This document shows positions 1 to 6,267 of a stretch of DNA of 13,081 nt, piece after piece. Made by a program: the position numbers and the translations under genes. Origin of the DNA: an uncultured Prevotella sp. (lineage in GTDB: Bacteria > Bacteroidota > Bacteroidia > Bacteroidales > Bacteroidaceae); assembly GCA_900542795.1 (NCBI GenBank), contig UQPD01000071.1, forward strand, positions 1 through 13,081, read 5' to 3'. The notes beneath the pieces were generated by a model. That model had not been told where the DNA came from. It did no database searches and worked only from the letters and a program-made list of their open reading frames with translations. Every line of letters starts with the position of its first letter. Positions within the stretch are counted from its first letter, which is position 1.

Positions 1-95
1 CTAATGAAAAATTACTACCTATTTCTGCGGAAGTTATTTTTTGAACATTACTTAACCGAGTTTTTTTGAGCATCTTTTGCGAGAAAAATGCAAAA

Positions 96-129
96 TTGTA
101 ATGTTTGTATGAAAAAATAAGTAACTTTG
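96..129 (+). promoter_or_regulatory. Putative Bacteroidetes-type promoter of the FAS1 lipoprotein gene
   Basis: A perfect -7 element, TAACTTTG, lies at 122-129. The -33 element is less clear: TTG at 96-98 gives a 23-base spacer and TTTG at 104-107 gives only 14. Transcription would begin near 136, leaving an untranslated leader of about 75 bases before the ATG at 211. Positions 1-95 are AT-rich and I see no gene in them. Confidence 0.55.
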
Positions 130-210
130 CACGGAATATTTATTTATCAGCAAGGGATACCTTAACCCTTCGAAAAAGATAAACGCCAATAATAAAAAAC
201 ATCATACAAT

Positions 211-2370
211 ATGAAAGCATTTCGTATCCCCGTTGGGAAACTGTGTGCAGCAGCTCTTTTGCTGTGTACTGGCTTCTCATCAACTGTTCTCACCAGCTGT
301 AAGGAGAACATAGACGATAGTGCCTTTAAAATCAGTGACAAAAAGCAGATTATGGAACTGCTTGAGGCTGACTCTACCTTTTCTGATATTGTAGAAATCA
401 TGAAGGAGGTGCAGTTTGGTTATACTGATCAGGCTTCACAATTAAGCAGTGTGCTTTCGGCTCGTGGCAACTACACCATGTTTGCTCCGACCAATGCAGC
501 TATTAGATTATTCTTACAAGAGCGTGGCAAGAGCTCTATTAGCGAGTTGTCTCCCAGTGAGAAGAAGATGATTGCCTACAACTGCGTCATCGATAATGGT
601 TCGTCAACAGCCTATGAATTGGCTGACTTTGCTGCCGATGGTACTCCCTTTGGAAACTCTACTCTCGATGACCGTCGACTCACAAGCGAACAGAAGGATG
701 GTGAATATTACATCAATATGAATGCTAAGATTATTACATCGAACATTGAAGCCAGCAATGGTATGATTCATACGGTGGACCATGTAATCTATCCTTCTTC
801 ACAGAGTGTAGCTGAGATCATTGCCGATGCCCCTAACATGCGCATTATGGGTGCCCTTATCAAGGCTTCAGGTTGGGCAGATTCTCTTAGCACAAAAACT
901 GTATTAGAAGATCAGTATGTGCGTGATAATGCAGCCCGTTTGGGTACTAAAGAGCACTTTGAGGCTTTAAATAGCAACTTTCCCTACATGAGCAAGCGTC
1001 GTATTCGTTACACAGCCTTTGTCGAAACCGACAGTGTGCTTCACAACGAATGGGGTATCCCCATGCCTGTAATGGGAGGTGACAACAATAGCGAAATAAC
1101 CAACTTCGATGAAATCAAGGCTAAGATGCAGGAAAAATGTGCTGCAGCTTTGCAAAATTATCAAGATGCTGATAGCATTTCGAGTCCTAACAATGCCGTC
1201 AACCAATTCTTGGCTTACCACTTCATCTATGGTGGTTCACCCGTTACAGAATTAGTTTGCCACTACAACGAGTATGGCTACGATTTAGGTAAGGACTATA
1301 AGAACCCACAGACTAGCAATCTTTCAGTCAACGTGTGGGACTATTACACCACAATGGGTCAAAACCGTGGACTGATTAAGATTACGCAGGTTGCCTCAGA
1401 CCACAAATTCTATGTAAACCGCATTAGTGAGTATGATAACAGTTTTAGTGGCGACTATAGAGAATTGGGTTTCCGCGAAAATAGTGTAGCTAATGGTTTG
1501 AACCTTCTTATTAGCGAACAAAATGATGTAGAGAAGGCGGATGGAACAAAATGCACGAACAATGCTTTGAATGGCTACTACTATCCCATCAATCACATTA
1601 TGATCAATACCGATGAAACTCGCACGGCATTGGGTTCAGAGCGTATCCGCCTCGAAGCCATTACGATGTTGCCCGAGGCTATGTCAAACGACCTTCGCGA
1701 TGCTGGTAGCCAGATGTATTTCCCCCGTGGTTACTTCAGCACAATCAGCAATGAGGGTGATGGTACGCGTATCTTCTACCTCACTTCAAAGCAATCTGGT
1801 GGTGAAAAATGGCAAGATGCACAAGGCGATGAATTCCTTGTTACAGGTCCTTACAACTTTGTTATGAAGTTGCCCCCCGTACCAAAGAGTGGTATGTACG
1901 AATTGCGTATGGGTACATCAAACAACCGTTATCGTTCGATGGTACAGGTGTACCTCGATGATAATCCCATGCCTTCAACGCCTACGGCACTTCCTATCGA
2001 CCAGCGTGAAGATGCTTATTACGATTGGCCTAAGGGTATTTGGGTGAAGGATGAAACAAACAATTATGATGAAACCATCTGTCGTGAGTACGACCGTATT
2101 CTTCGTAATCAGGGTTACCTCAAAGGTCCGCAGTATTATTGCGTAAACCAAACGAAGGGTAAGACCACTATTCGTAACAATATGTCTGGTGGTGGCTACG
2201 GACAGAGTCTCCGTTACATCATTACCCGTCAGTACTTCGATCAGAACAAGACGTATTATATTCGCTTTAAGAATGCGATTGACAACATCAATACGCAGTT
2301 CTTCCTCGATTACTTCGAACTTTGTCCTAACAGCATTTACGACTCACCTGAAGGTGAAGACATTTGGTAA
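211..2370 (+). CDS. Fasciclin (FAS1)-domain surface lipoprotein
   Basis: This 719-residue protein starts with a lipoprotein signal peptide: basic start, hydrophobic stretch around residues 9-27, and lipobox LTSC with the lipidated Cys at 30. The following KENIDD resembles the charged signal that sends Bacteroidetes lipoproteins to the cell surface, so outer-membrane display is likely (inference). Residues about 46-195 form a FAS1 domain with the H1-type motif TMFAPTNAA (89-97) and the H2-type motif NGMIHTVDHVIYP (183-195). Residues about 197-465 look like a second, expanded FAS1 domain (RYTAFVETDSVL near 266; NGYYYPINHIMI near 454). The rest (about 470-719) is rich in aromatic residues and predicted strands, including a PPVPKSGMYELRMG segment, suggesting a jelly-roll-like module. 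FAS1 domains generally mediate adhesion or carbohydrate/protein contacts. Such proteins often sit near SusC/SusD glycan-uptake genes, but none is in view and this gene has its own promoter. The ligand is unknown. Confidence 0.85.
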   Translation: MKAFRIPVGKLCAAALLLCTGFSSTVLTSCKENIDDSAFKISDKKQIMELLEADSTFSDIVEIMKEVQFGYTDQASQLSSVLSARGNYTMFAPTNAAIRLFLQERGKSSISELSPSEKKMIAYNCVIDNGSSTAYELADFAADGTPFGNSTLDDRRLTSEQKDGEYYINMNAKIITSNIEASNGMIHTVDHVIYPSSQSVAEIIADAPNMRIMGALIKASGWADSLSTKTVLEDQYVRDNAARLGTKEHFEALNSNFPYMSKRRIRYTAFVETDSVLHNEWGIPMPVMGGDNNSEITNFDEIKAKMQEKCAAALQNYQDADSISSPNNAVNQFLAYHFIYGGSPVTELVCHYNEYGYDLGKDYKNPQTSNLSVNVWDYYTTMGQNRGLIKITQVASDHKFYVNRISEYDNSFSGDYRELGFRENSVANGLNLLISEQNDVEKADGTKCTNNALNGYYYPINHIMINTDETRTALGSERIRLEAITMLPEAMSNDLRDAGSQMYFPRGYFSTISNEGDGTRIFYLTSKQSGGEKWQDAQGDEFLVTGPYNFVMKLPPVPKSGMYELRMGTSNNRYRSMVQVYLDDNPMPSTPTALPIDQREDAYYDWPKGIWVKDETNNYDETICREYDRILRNQGYLKGPQYYCVNQTKGKTTIRNNMSGGGYGQSLRYIITRQYFDQNKTYYIRFKNAIDNINTQFFLDYFELCPNSIYDSPEGEDIW

Positions 2371-2394
2371 GGTATTAAGTATTACAGAACAAAA

Positions 2395-2422
2395 GTAATA
2401 AGTAATAGGTAATAAGTAATAC
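2395..2422. repeat. 14-bp tandem repeat, two copies
   Basis: GTAATAAGTAATAG at 2395-2408 is followed directly by GTAATAAGTAATAC at 2409-2422, differing only in the last base. The upstream segment GTATTAAGTATTAC (2372-2385) is an imperfect reverse complement (12 of 14), so a weak AT-rich hairpin could form just after the lipoprotein stop codon. No function can be assigned. Confidence 0.6.
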
Positions 2423-2445
2423 AAACTATTGGGTGGATATAAAAT

Positions 2446-2488
2446 AACCAGGTATATGAAGGGAACTCGTTCCTTTATATACCTGGTT
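2446..2488. repeat. Palindromic hairpin A of a dispersed repeat family
   Basis: AACCAGGTATAT (2446-2457) pairs with ATATACCTGGTT (2477-2488). The inner part pairs almost completely (GAAC 2463-2466 with GTTC 2469-2472), giving about 20 base pairs with one bulged G. It shares the CCAGGTAT...GTTCC...CCTGG design of hairpins at 2559-2600 and 12968-13012. It may help end transcription of the lipoprotein gene, but its 3' side (TTTCTG) is not a good uridine run. Confidence 0.7.
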
Positions 2489-2500
2489 TCTGTATGGAAT

Positions 2501-2547
2501 AAACACCAAGCTTTGCACACCTACGGCATGCGAAGTTTGGTGTTTTT
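2501..2547 (+). terminator. Intrinsic terminator of the FAS1 lipoprotein gene
   Basis: AAACACCAA (2501-2509) pairs with TTGGTGTTT (2537-2545). The stem continues through a G-T pair and CTTTGCA (2511-2517) with TGCGAAG (2529-2535), about 17 base pairs in all. It is followed by a short T run ending at 2547. It lies 130 bases beyond the lipoprotein stop. The loop region contains the repeat module described at 2513-2535. Confidence 0.75.
2513..2535 (+). repeat. 23-bp module repeated near the window end
   Basis: This 23-base segment, with core CACACCTACGGC and ending in GCGAAG, is the reverse complement of 13036-13058 with a single mismatch. In both places it lies within about 25 bases of a CAGGTATGAGAG hairpin, and on the same side of it, so the two parts look like one composite dispersed element. 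Confidence 0.7.
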
Positions 2548-2549
2548 GC

Positions 2550-2600
2550 AAAAAAGTAGGCAGGTATGAGAGTTTGGGGATAAGTTCCTCTCATACTGCC
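2550..2600 (-). terminator. Terminator of the copper operon (hairpin B of the repeat family)
   Basis: Positions 2559-2572 (GGCAGGTATGAGAG) pair with 2588-2600 (CTCTCATACTGCC), with G2564 bulged, making a 13-bp stem. On the minus strand the hairpin is followed by TAC and six Ts (2555 down to 2550), the form of an intrinsic terminator. It starts ten bases after the stop of the minus-strand cysteine-rich gene. The stem also belongs to the repeat family with 2446-2488 and 12968-13012, so a dispersed repeat appears to serve as the terminator. Confidence 0.75.
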
Positions 2601-2609
2601 CACCTTATA

Positions 2610-3188
2610 TCACTTTCTTTCTTTACACTGCTTTTGGCAAGGCTTATCGCAAGCCTTTCCTTCTTTGCACTGCTTTTGGCAAGGCTTGTGGCAAGCTTTT
2701 CTTTCTTTGCACTGCTTTTGGCAAGGCTTATTGCAAGCCTTTCCTTCTTTACACTGCTTTTGGCAAGGTTTATCGCGAGTCTTTCCTTTGGGGCATTGCT
2801 TTGGGCATGGCTTGTGGCAAACTTTTCCTTCTTTGCATTGTTTTTGGCAAGGCTTTTGGCAAGATTTGTATCTCTTGCAATCCTTCATGCCTTGCTTGCA
2901 GCAATTCTTAACGGAAGTCGCTTTGTAGCCAATCTTGTCGAGGGCTTGGAGAATGTTATCAACATTGGTCTTGTCAGCATCGTATTTTACGATAACAGCT
3001 TGTTTGGTAGCACAAGTCTCAACCGATTTGATACCCTTCTCTTTTCGTAACCCCTTCTTGATAGAGGCTTCGCTGGTCTGGCTTTGCCACTGAGGGGTAG
3101 TGATAAACTTGGCAGTCTTAACATCTTTAGCCAATGCCAATGTGACACTAAACATCACAAGGCACAAAATAGAAAGAATTTTTTTCAT
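2610..3188 (-). CDS. Exported HMA-like protein with a Cys-rich repeat tail (putative copper-binding, metallothionein-like)
   Basis: This 192-residue protein begins with a signal peptide (MKKILSILCLVMFS..., probable cleavage after ALA at residue 20), so it should act in the periplasm or outside. I chose ATG at 3188 because the in-frame upstream ATG (3245) would put a charged 19-residue extension ahead of that signal. Residues about 24-94 follow the beta-alpha-beta-beta-alpha-beta pattern of a heavy-metal-associated domain (DADKTNVDNILQALDKIGY is typical). However, where HMA domains carry CxxC there is QSQTSEAS, with Ser36 and Ser39 in the cysteine positions. Residues 112-192 are five 14-residue repeats plus a partial sixth, roughly KPCQKQCKEGKACx; the second unit lacks its third Cys. 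The mature chain has 21 cysteines and many lysines. It lies 61 bases after copA on the same strand with no promoter visible between, which suggests copper or silver buffering. No family name recognised; the metal-binding role is inference. Confidence 0.8.
   Translation of the reverse strand: MKKILSILCLVMFSVTLALAKDVKTAKFITTPQWQSQTSEASIKKGLRKEKGIKSVETCATKQAVIVKYDADKTNVDNILQALDKIGYKATSVKNCCKQGMKDCKRYKSCQKPCQKQCKEGKVCHKPCPKQCPKGKTRDKPCQKQCKEGKACNKPCQKQCKERKACHKPCQKQCKEGKACDKPCQKQCKERK
2613..2855 (-). repeat. 42-bp in-frame tandem repeat encoding KPCxKQC units
   Basis: The 3' part of the cysteine-rich gene consists of five full 42-base units and one partial unit of 33 bases, each encoding a KPC(Q/P)KQC block. 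Units are very similar at the DNA level (AAGCCTTGCCAAAAGCAGTG recurs on the minus strand), pointing to recent expansion by slippage or recombination. Copy number probably varies among strains (inference). Confidence 0.85.
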
Positions 3189-3249
3189 AATGATTGTGTA
3201 TTTGTTGTTTAAAGATTTTTTGGGGGGAGAAGACCTCTGCTGCACACAT

Positions 3250-5634
3250 TTAAATGCGCTTCAGTCCACTACGCAAAGAGTTTGTTACCACACTCACGCT
3301 GCTTAAAGCCATAGCAGCTCCTGCAATTATCGGACTTAGCATAAAACCGCAGATAGGGTAGAGCACACCTGCAGCAATAGGGACACTTACTATGTTGTAG
3401 AAGAAAGCCCAAAACAGATTTTGGCGAATGGTGCGTACGGTGCGAGCAGAAAGTCGGATGGCTTGAGGCAGACGCAATAAGTCGGAGGTGAGCAAGGTAA
3501 GCATGGCAGTGTCAATGGCAATGTCACTGCCACGTCCCATAGCAACACTTAAGTCAGCTACTGCCAAGGCAGCACTATCGTTAATGCCATCGCCAACCAT
3601 TGCAACTTTCTTACCCTCAGCCTGCAACTGTTTCACAAAGTTTGCTTTGTCGGCTGGCAATGTTTGAGCTACATAGTGGTCAATTCCCACTTCGTTGGCT
3701 ACCACAGCAGCTGTTTGTGCATTATCTCCTGTCAGCATATAAGTTTCGATGCCCAATGCTTTCAGTTCTTGAATAGCCGTAGCAGAGGTTGACTTCACCT
3801 CATCTGTCAAGGCTACTAAAGCCAACACTTCACTTTCGTTAGCCAGTGCTATGATTGTGCAAGCCTTGCGTGCATAATCATCGGCAAACTGTTGCTGCTC
3901 TGTAGTAAGGAAAATATTTTTTTCTTGCATCAATTTGCAACTACCCGCATAATACATTTGTCCGTCCACGCAGCCCCCAACACCATAGCCTGGGAATGCT
4001 GTAAAGTGCGTAACCTCGCTAAGCGTTTCATTTTTTAGGAATGTGCAAACCGCCTCGGCTAAGGGATGTTCAGACTGTCGTTCGAGTGCGTGTAACACAC
4101 TTCGTCCATGCGCTTCGGCAGTAGGTTCAAACCATGCAGCCTTAACTTCGGGGTGTCCCAAAGTGATGGTTCCCGTTTTGTCTAATACCACAGCGTTAAT
4201 CTTCTCTGCCACTTCCAAACAAGCAGCGTCCTTAATAAGAATGCCTGCTGCAGCTCCGCGACCAATGCCCACAATGATGGCAGTAGGTGTTGCCAAACCT
4301 AATGAACAAGGACAAGCAATGACCAACACCGATACCATAGCTACCAAGCCATGCGTTAGTCCGTTCGTAGAATCCAGCAAGAGCCAAGCTAACAAGGTGA
4401 TAAGCGCAATACCAATAATGGTTGGTACAAACACAGCTGCAATGCGGTCTACCAAAGCTTGCACAGGCACTTTACTGCCTTGTGCCTCTTGCACCATGTG
4501 AACAATTTGTGCCAATAAAGTGTCGGTAGCACGTTTCTCAGCACGATAGCGCAACGTACCATTTTTATTGATGGTTCCTGCCATCACTTTGCTACCCCTG
4601 TTTTTTTCCACGGGGATGGGTTCACCACTCAAACTGCTTTCGTCCACATTCGATATTCCTGCAGTAACTACTCCGTCCACTGCAATGCGATCGCCAGGAC
4701 GAGCTAACAACACATCACCAGGTTTCACGTCCTTAACGTGTTTCGTAATTTCTTTTCCGTTAGGAAACACACAAACCACTTGTTGGGGTTGCAACTGCAT
4801 CAGTTGACGAATGCTATGGGTCGTTCGATGTTTGGCACGAGCTTCGAGCATACGTCCTAACAGAATGAAAGCAGTAATCATGCCCACACTGTCGAAGTAG
4901 AGGTGAGGTTGCATACCGTGGGCAATAAACCATTGTGGAAAGAAAAGATTGAAAAAACTGTAAGCAAACGACACGCTGATGCTTAGTGCTACCAGGGTAT
5001 CCATGTTAGATGTGCCATGCTTCAGAAGTTTCCAAGCAGGCGCATAAAACAGTCTGCCATATTTCCACAAGGAAAAAGCTGCCAAGAAACAGGACGCAAC
5101 TTCTTGTCCTGCAAACAAATGAGGCACCATGCCTAACACCAATAAGGGTATAGCTACCGCCATAGCCCCCCAAGCATTCCGTTGCATTTGTTTGAGTTTA
5201 GCATCGTGTTGGAGTGGGGTAGCTTTTGGGGCTTTCTTATGTTTAGATGTTCTCTGAGTGTCTTGGTTTAATCCTTGTGCAATATTTTCTTCTGCATTTT
5301 TTTCTGAATTCGCCTTTTCCGAAAGGTTTTGAGAGGAATCTTCTGTGGAAGTGCTTTCGCAAAAATCATCAGTAGCAGAGTCATTATTTGCAAACAGGTT
5401 CCATTCACCTTCGTCTGGTTGGTCAATAACCAATTCAAATCCCATGCGGTCAACAGCTTGTTTTAGTTGTTGTGCCGTGCATTGTGTGTCATCGAATTTC
5501 ACCGTAGCTTGGTTCATGGGGAGATTAACATTCACGTCTTCCACCCCCATAACATTGCGTAAGGCTTTAGTAACGTGTGCCGAGCATGAGGCACAACTCA
5601 TGCCCTTTACAGGATATGTTCTTTCTATAATCAT
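3250..5634 (-). CDS. copA: Copper-exporting P1B-type ATPase, CopA-like
   Basis: This 794-residue membrane pump should use ATP to drive Cu(I), possibly also Ag(I), out of the cytoplasm. An N-terminal HMA domain (residues about 3-70) carries the metal-binding GMSCASC (Cys14, Cys17). A hydrophilic linker rich in Ser, Glu, Asn and Lys (about 72-150) separates it from the first membrane segments, which is longer than I would expect. Catalytic features are complete: SGEP in the actuator domain (336-339), the membrane CPC metal site (441-443), the phosphorylated Asp485 in DKTGT, the nucleotide-binding HP pair (523-524) and GDGIND (681-686). YN (746-747) and MALSS (775-779) in the last two membrane helices are the signature of Cu(I)-type P1B-1 pumps. 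A TAACTTTG promoter lies just upstream, and the Cys-rich exported protein follows 61 bases downstream. No copper-responsive regulator gene is in the window. Confidence 0.95.
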   Translation of the reverse strand: MIIERTYPVKGMSCASCSAHVTKALRNVMGVEDVNVNLPMNQATVKFDDTQCTAQQLKQAVDRMGFELVIDQPDEGEWNLFANNDSATDDFCESTSTEDSSQNLSEKANSEKNAEENIAQGLNQDTQRTSKHKKAPKATPLQHDAKLKQMQRNAWGAMAVAIPLLVLGMVPHLFAGQEVASCFLAAFSLWKYGRLFYAPAWKLLKHGTSNMDTLVALSISVSFAYSFFNLFFPQWFIAHGMQPHLYFDSVGMITAFILLGRMLEARAKHRTTHSIRQLMQLQPQQVVCVFPNGKEITKHVKDVKPGDVLLARPGDRIAVDGVVTAGISNVDESSLSGEPIPVEKNRGSKVMAGTINKNGTLRYRAEKRATDTLLAQIVHMVQEAQGSKVPVQALVDRIAAVFVPTIIGIALITLLAWLLLDSTNGLTHGLVAMVSVLVIACPCSLGLATPTAIIVGIGRGAAAGILIKDAACLEVAEKINAVVLDKTGTITLGHPEVKAAWFEPTAEAHGRSVLHALERQSEHPLAEAVCTFLKNETLSEVTHFTAFPGYGVGGCVDGQMYYAGSCKLMQEKNIFLTTEQQQFADDYARKACTIIALANESEVLALVALTDEVKSTSATAIQELKALGIETYMLTGDNAQTAAVVANEVGIDHYVAQTLPADKANFVKQLQAEGKKVAMVGDGINDSAALAVADLSVAMGRGSDIAIDTAMLTLLTSDLLRLPQAIRLSARTVRTIRQNLFWAFFYNIVSVPIAAGVLYPICGFMLSPIIAGAAMALSSVSVVTNSLRSGLKRI

Positions 5635-5666
5635 CTTTTATATATATATATAATATTGTGTGTCTG

Positions 5667-5698
5667 CAAAGTTAGTGCTCGTTTGCTTACCATCCAAA
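5667..5698 (-). promoter_or_regulatory. Promoter of the copper operon
   Basis: Read on the minus strand, a -33 TTTG (5698-5695) and a -7 TAACTTTG (5674-5667) are separated by 20 bases, matching the Bacteroidetes consensus. The start would fall near 5660, giving a leader of about 26 bases that includes a run of alternating TA (5640-5651). No operator could be assigned with confidence. Confidence 0.75.
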
Positions 5699-5760
5699 GA
5701 TGCTTCACAAAGTTTTGTTTGTTTGCCAAAATTCTGATTTTAATTTCTGAAATTCTGATA

Positions 5761-5954
5761 GAAGTCGTCTAAACTTTTATGAAGTTCAAGATTTGCCTTT
5801 ATTTTTGAAGCGATTTTTGTATATTGAAGAGGGAGTGTAGCGAGCTACACGACCGATGAGATGTCAAAAAGCGGTCAAAAAGAAAGGTGAAGATTGAATT
5901 TAGAAGAGATAAAAGTTTAAACCTAATCTTCGTCAGAAAAGTTTAGACGACTTC
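5761..5954. mobile_element. 194-bp MITE-like element with perfect 18-bp inverted ends
   Basis: GAAGTCGTCTAAACTTTT at 5761-5778 is exactly repeated in inverse orientation at 5937-5954. The trinucleotide ATA flanks both ends (5758-5760 and 5955-5957), consistent with a 3-bp target duplication, though three bases could match by chance. The interior has no coding frame; it holds a GTGTAGC-GA-GCTACAC hairpin (5835-5850). Size, perfect termini and lack of genes suggest a non-autonomous element moved by a transposase encoded elsewhere. It lies between the divergent copper and aromatic operons, 79 bases upstream of the pheA promoter. The parent family is not recognised. Confidence 0.75.
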
Positions 5955-6033
5955 ATACTTTAGAAAAATAGTCAACGAAAAAAGGCTGTAAACACCAATG
6001 TTACGATTTTTTTTATAAAAAACTGACTAAATG

Positions 6034-6064
6034 TTTGTTGTAAATAAAAAATGTATTACTTTTG
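6034..6064 (+). promoter_or_regulatory. Promoter of the aromatic amino acid operon
   Basis: TTTG at 6034-6037 and TACTTTTG at 6057-6064 are separated by 19 bases, a good match to the Bacteroidetes -33/-7 consensus. Transcription would start near 6071, about 200 bases before pheA. That long leader contains the leader peptide and the attenuator. Confidence 0.75.
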
Positions 6065-6101
6065 CCCTTGAAATAACAAAACTCATAGATTCAGAAAGAT
6101 T

Positions 6102-6194
6102 ATGCAAAATCGCTCATTCTTCTTTTACGGTTTTTATTTTTACTTTGCCGAACAAGCAGAGCGGGACGTCGCATACCATCATCAAAGAGTTTGA
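6102..6194 (+). CDS. Phe/Tyr-rich leader peptide of the pheA operon
   Basis: A 30-codon frame (ATG 6102, TGA 6192) begins about 30 bases after the predicted transcription start. Residues 6-15 read FFFYGFYFYF: six Phe and three Tyr in ten residues, encoded by TTC, TTT, TAC and TAT. The remainder (AEQAERDV... to residue 30) is unremarkable, with one further Tyr at 25. A purine-rich AGAAAGA precedes the ATG. The peptide is probably not functional itself; its translation speed would report the supply of Phe-tRNA and Tyr-tRNA to the attenuator just downstream. Both end products of the operon are represented, matching the presence of pheA and tyrA. The assignment rests on composition, position and overlap with the antiterminator; expression is not shown. 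Confidence 0.85.
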   Translation: MQNRSFFFYGFYFYFAEQAERDVAYHHQRV

Positions 6195-6222
6195 ACAATG
6201 AATTACGAAATCCCGCTTCTGC
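6156..6222 (+). promoter_or_regulatory. Antiterminator helix of the Phe/Tyr attenuator
   Basis: GCAGAGCGGGA (6156-6166), ten bases after the Phe/Tyr codon cluster and inside the leader frame, can pair with TCCCGCTTCTGC (6211-6222), forming 11 base pairs with a single bulged T. The 3' strand of this helix is the 5' strand of the terminator at 6209-6240, so the two structures exclude each other. A ribosome stalled on the Phe/Tyr codons would leave 6156-6166 free and allow antitermination. A ribosome that moves on would sit over or between the two strands and favour the terminator. No strong separate anti-antiterminator is seen. Confidence 0.8.
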
Positions 6223-6240
6223 ATAAGGAGCGGGATTTTT
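6209..6240 (+). terminator. Intrinsic terminator of the attenuator
   Basis: AATCCCGCTTCT (6209-6220) pairs with AGGAGCGGGATT (6226-6237) as a 12-bp stem with one G-U pair and the five-base loop GCATA. It ends in TTTTT (6236-6240). It lies 28 bases before the pheA ATG and within the transcript, so it regulates the operon rather than ending an upstream gene. Confidence 0.9.
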
Positions 6241-6267
6241 GCTACATAATACATCATAAAACATTAC

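Noticed and set aside
2574..3050. Plus-strand open frame of 158 codons with repeated hydrophobic FFALLLARL-like blocks
   Set aside because: It is antisense to the Lys/Cys repeat gene; the apparent membrane repeats are simply the complement of the 42-bp coding repeat. No promoter precedes it.
3189..3245. Upstream in-frame ATG (3245) as start of the Cys-rich protein
   Set aside because: It would add a charged 19-residue stretch before a clean signal peptide; the ATG at 3188 fits export.
3189..3249. Separate promoter for the Cys-rich gene in the 61-base gap after copA
   Set aside because: No TAnnTTTG on the minus strand in the gap, so co-transcription with copA is the simpler reading.
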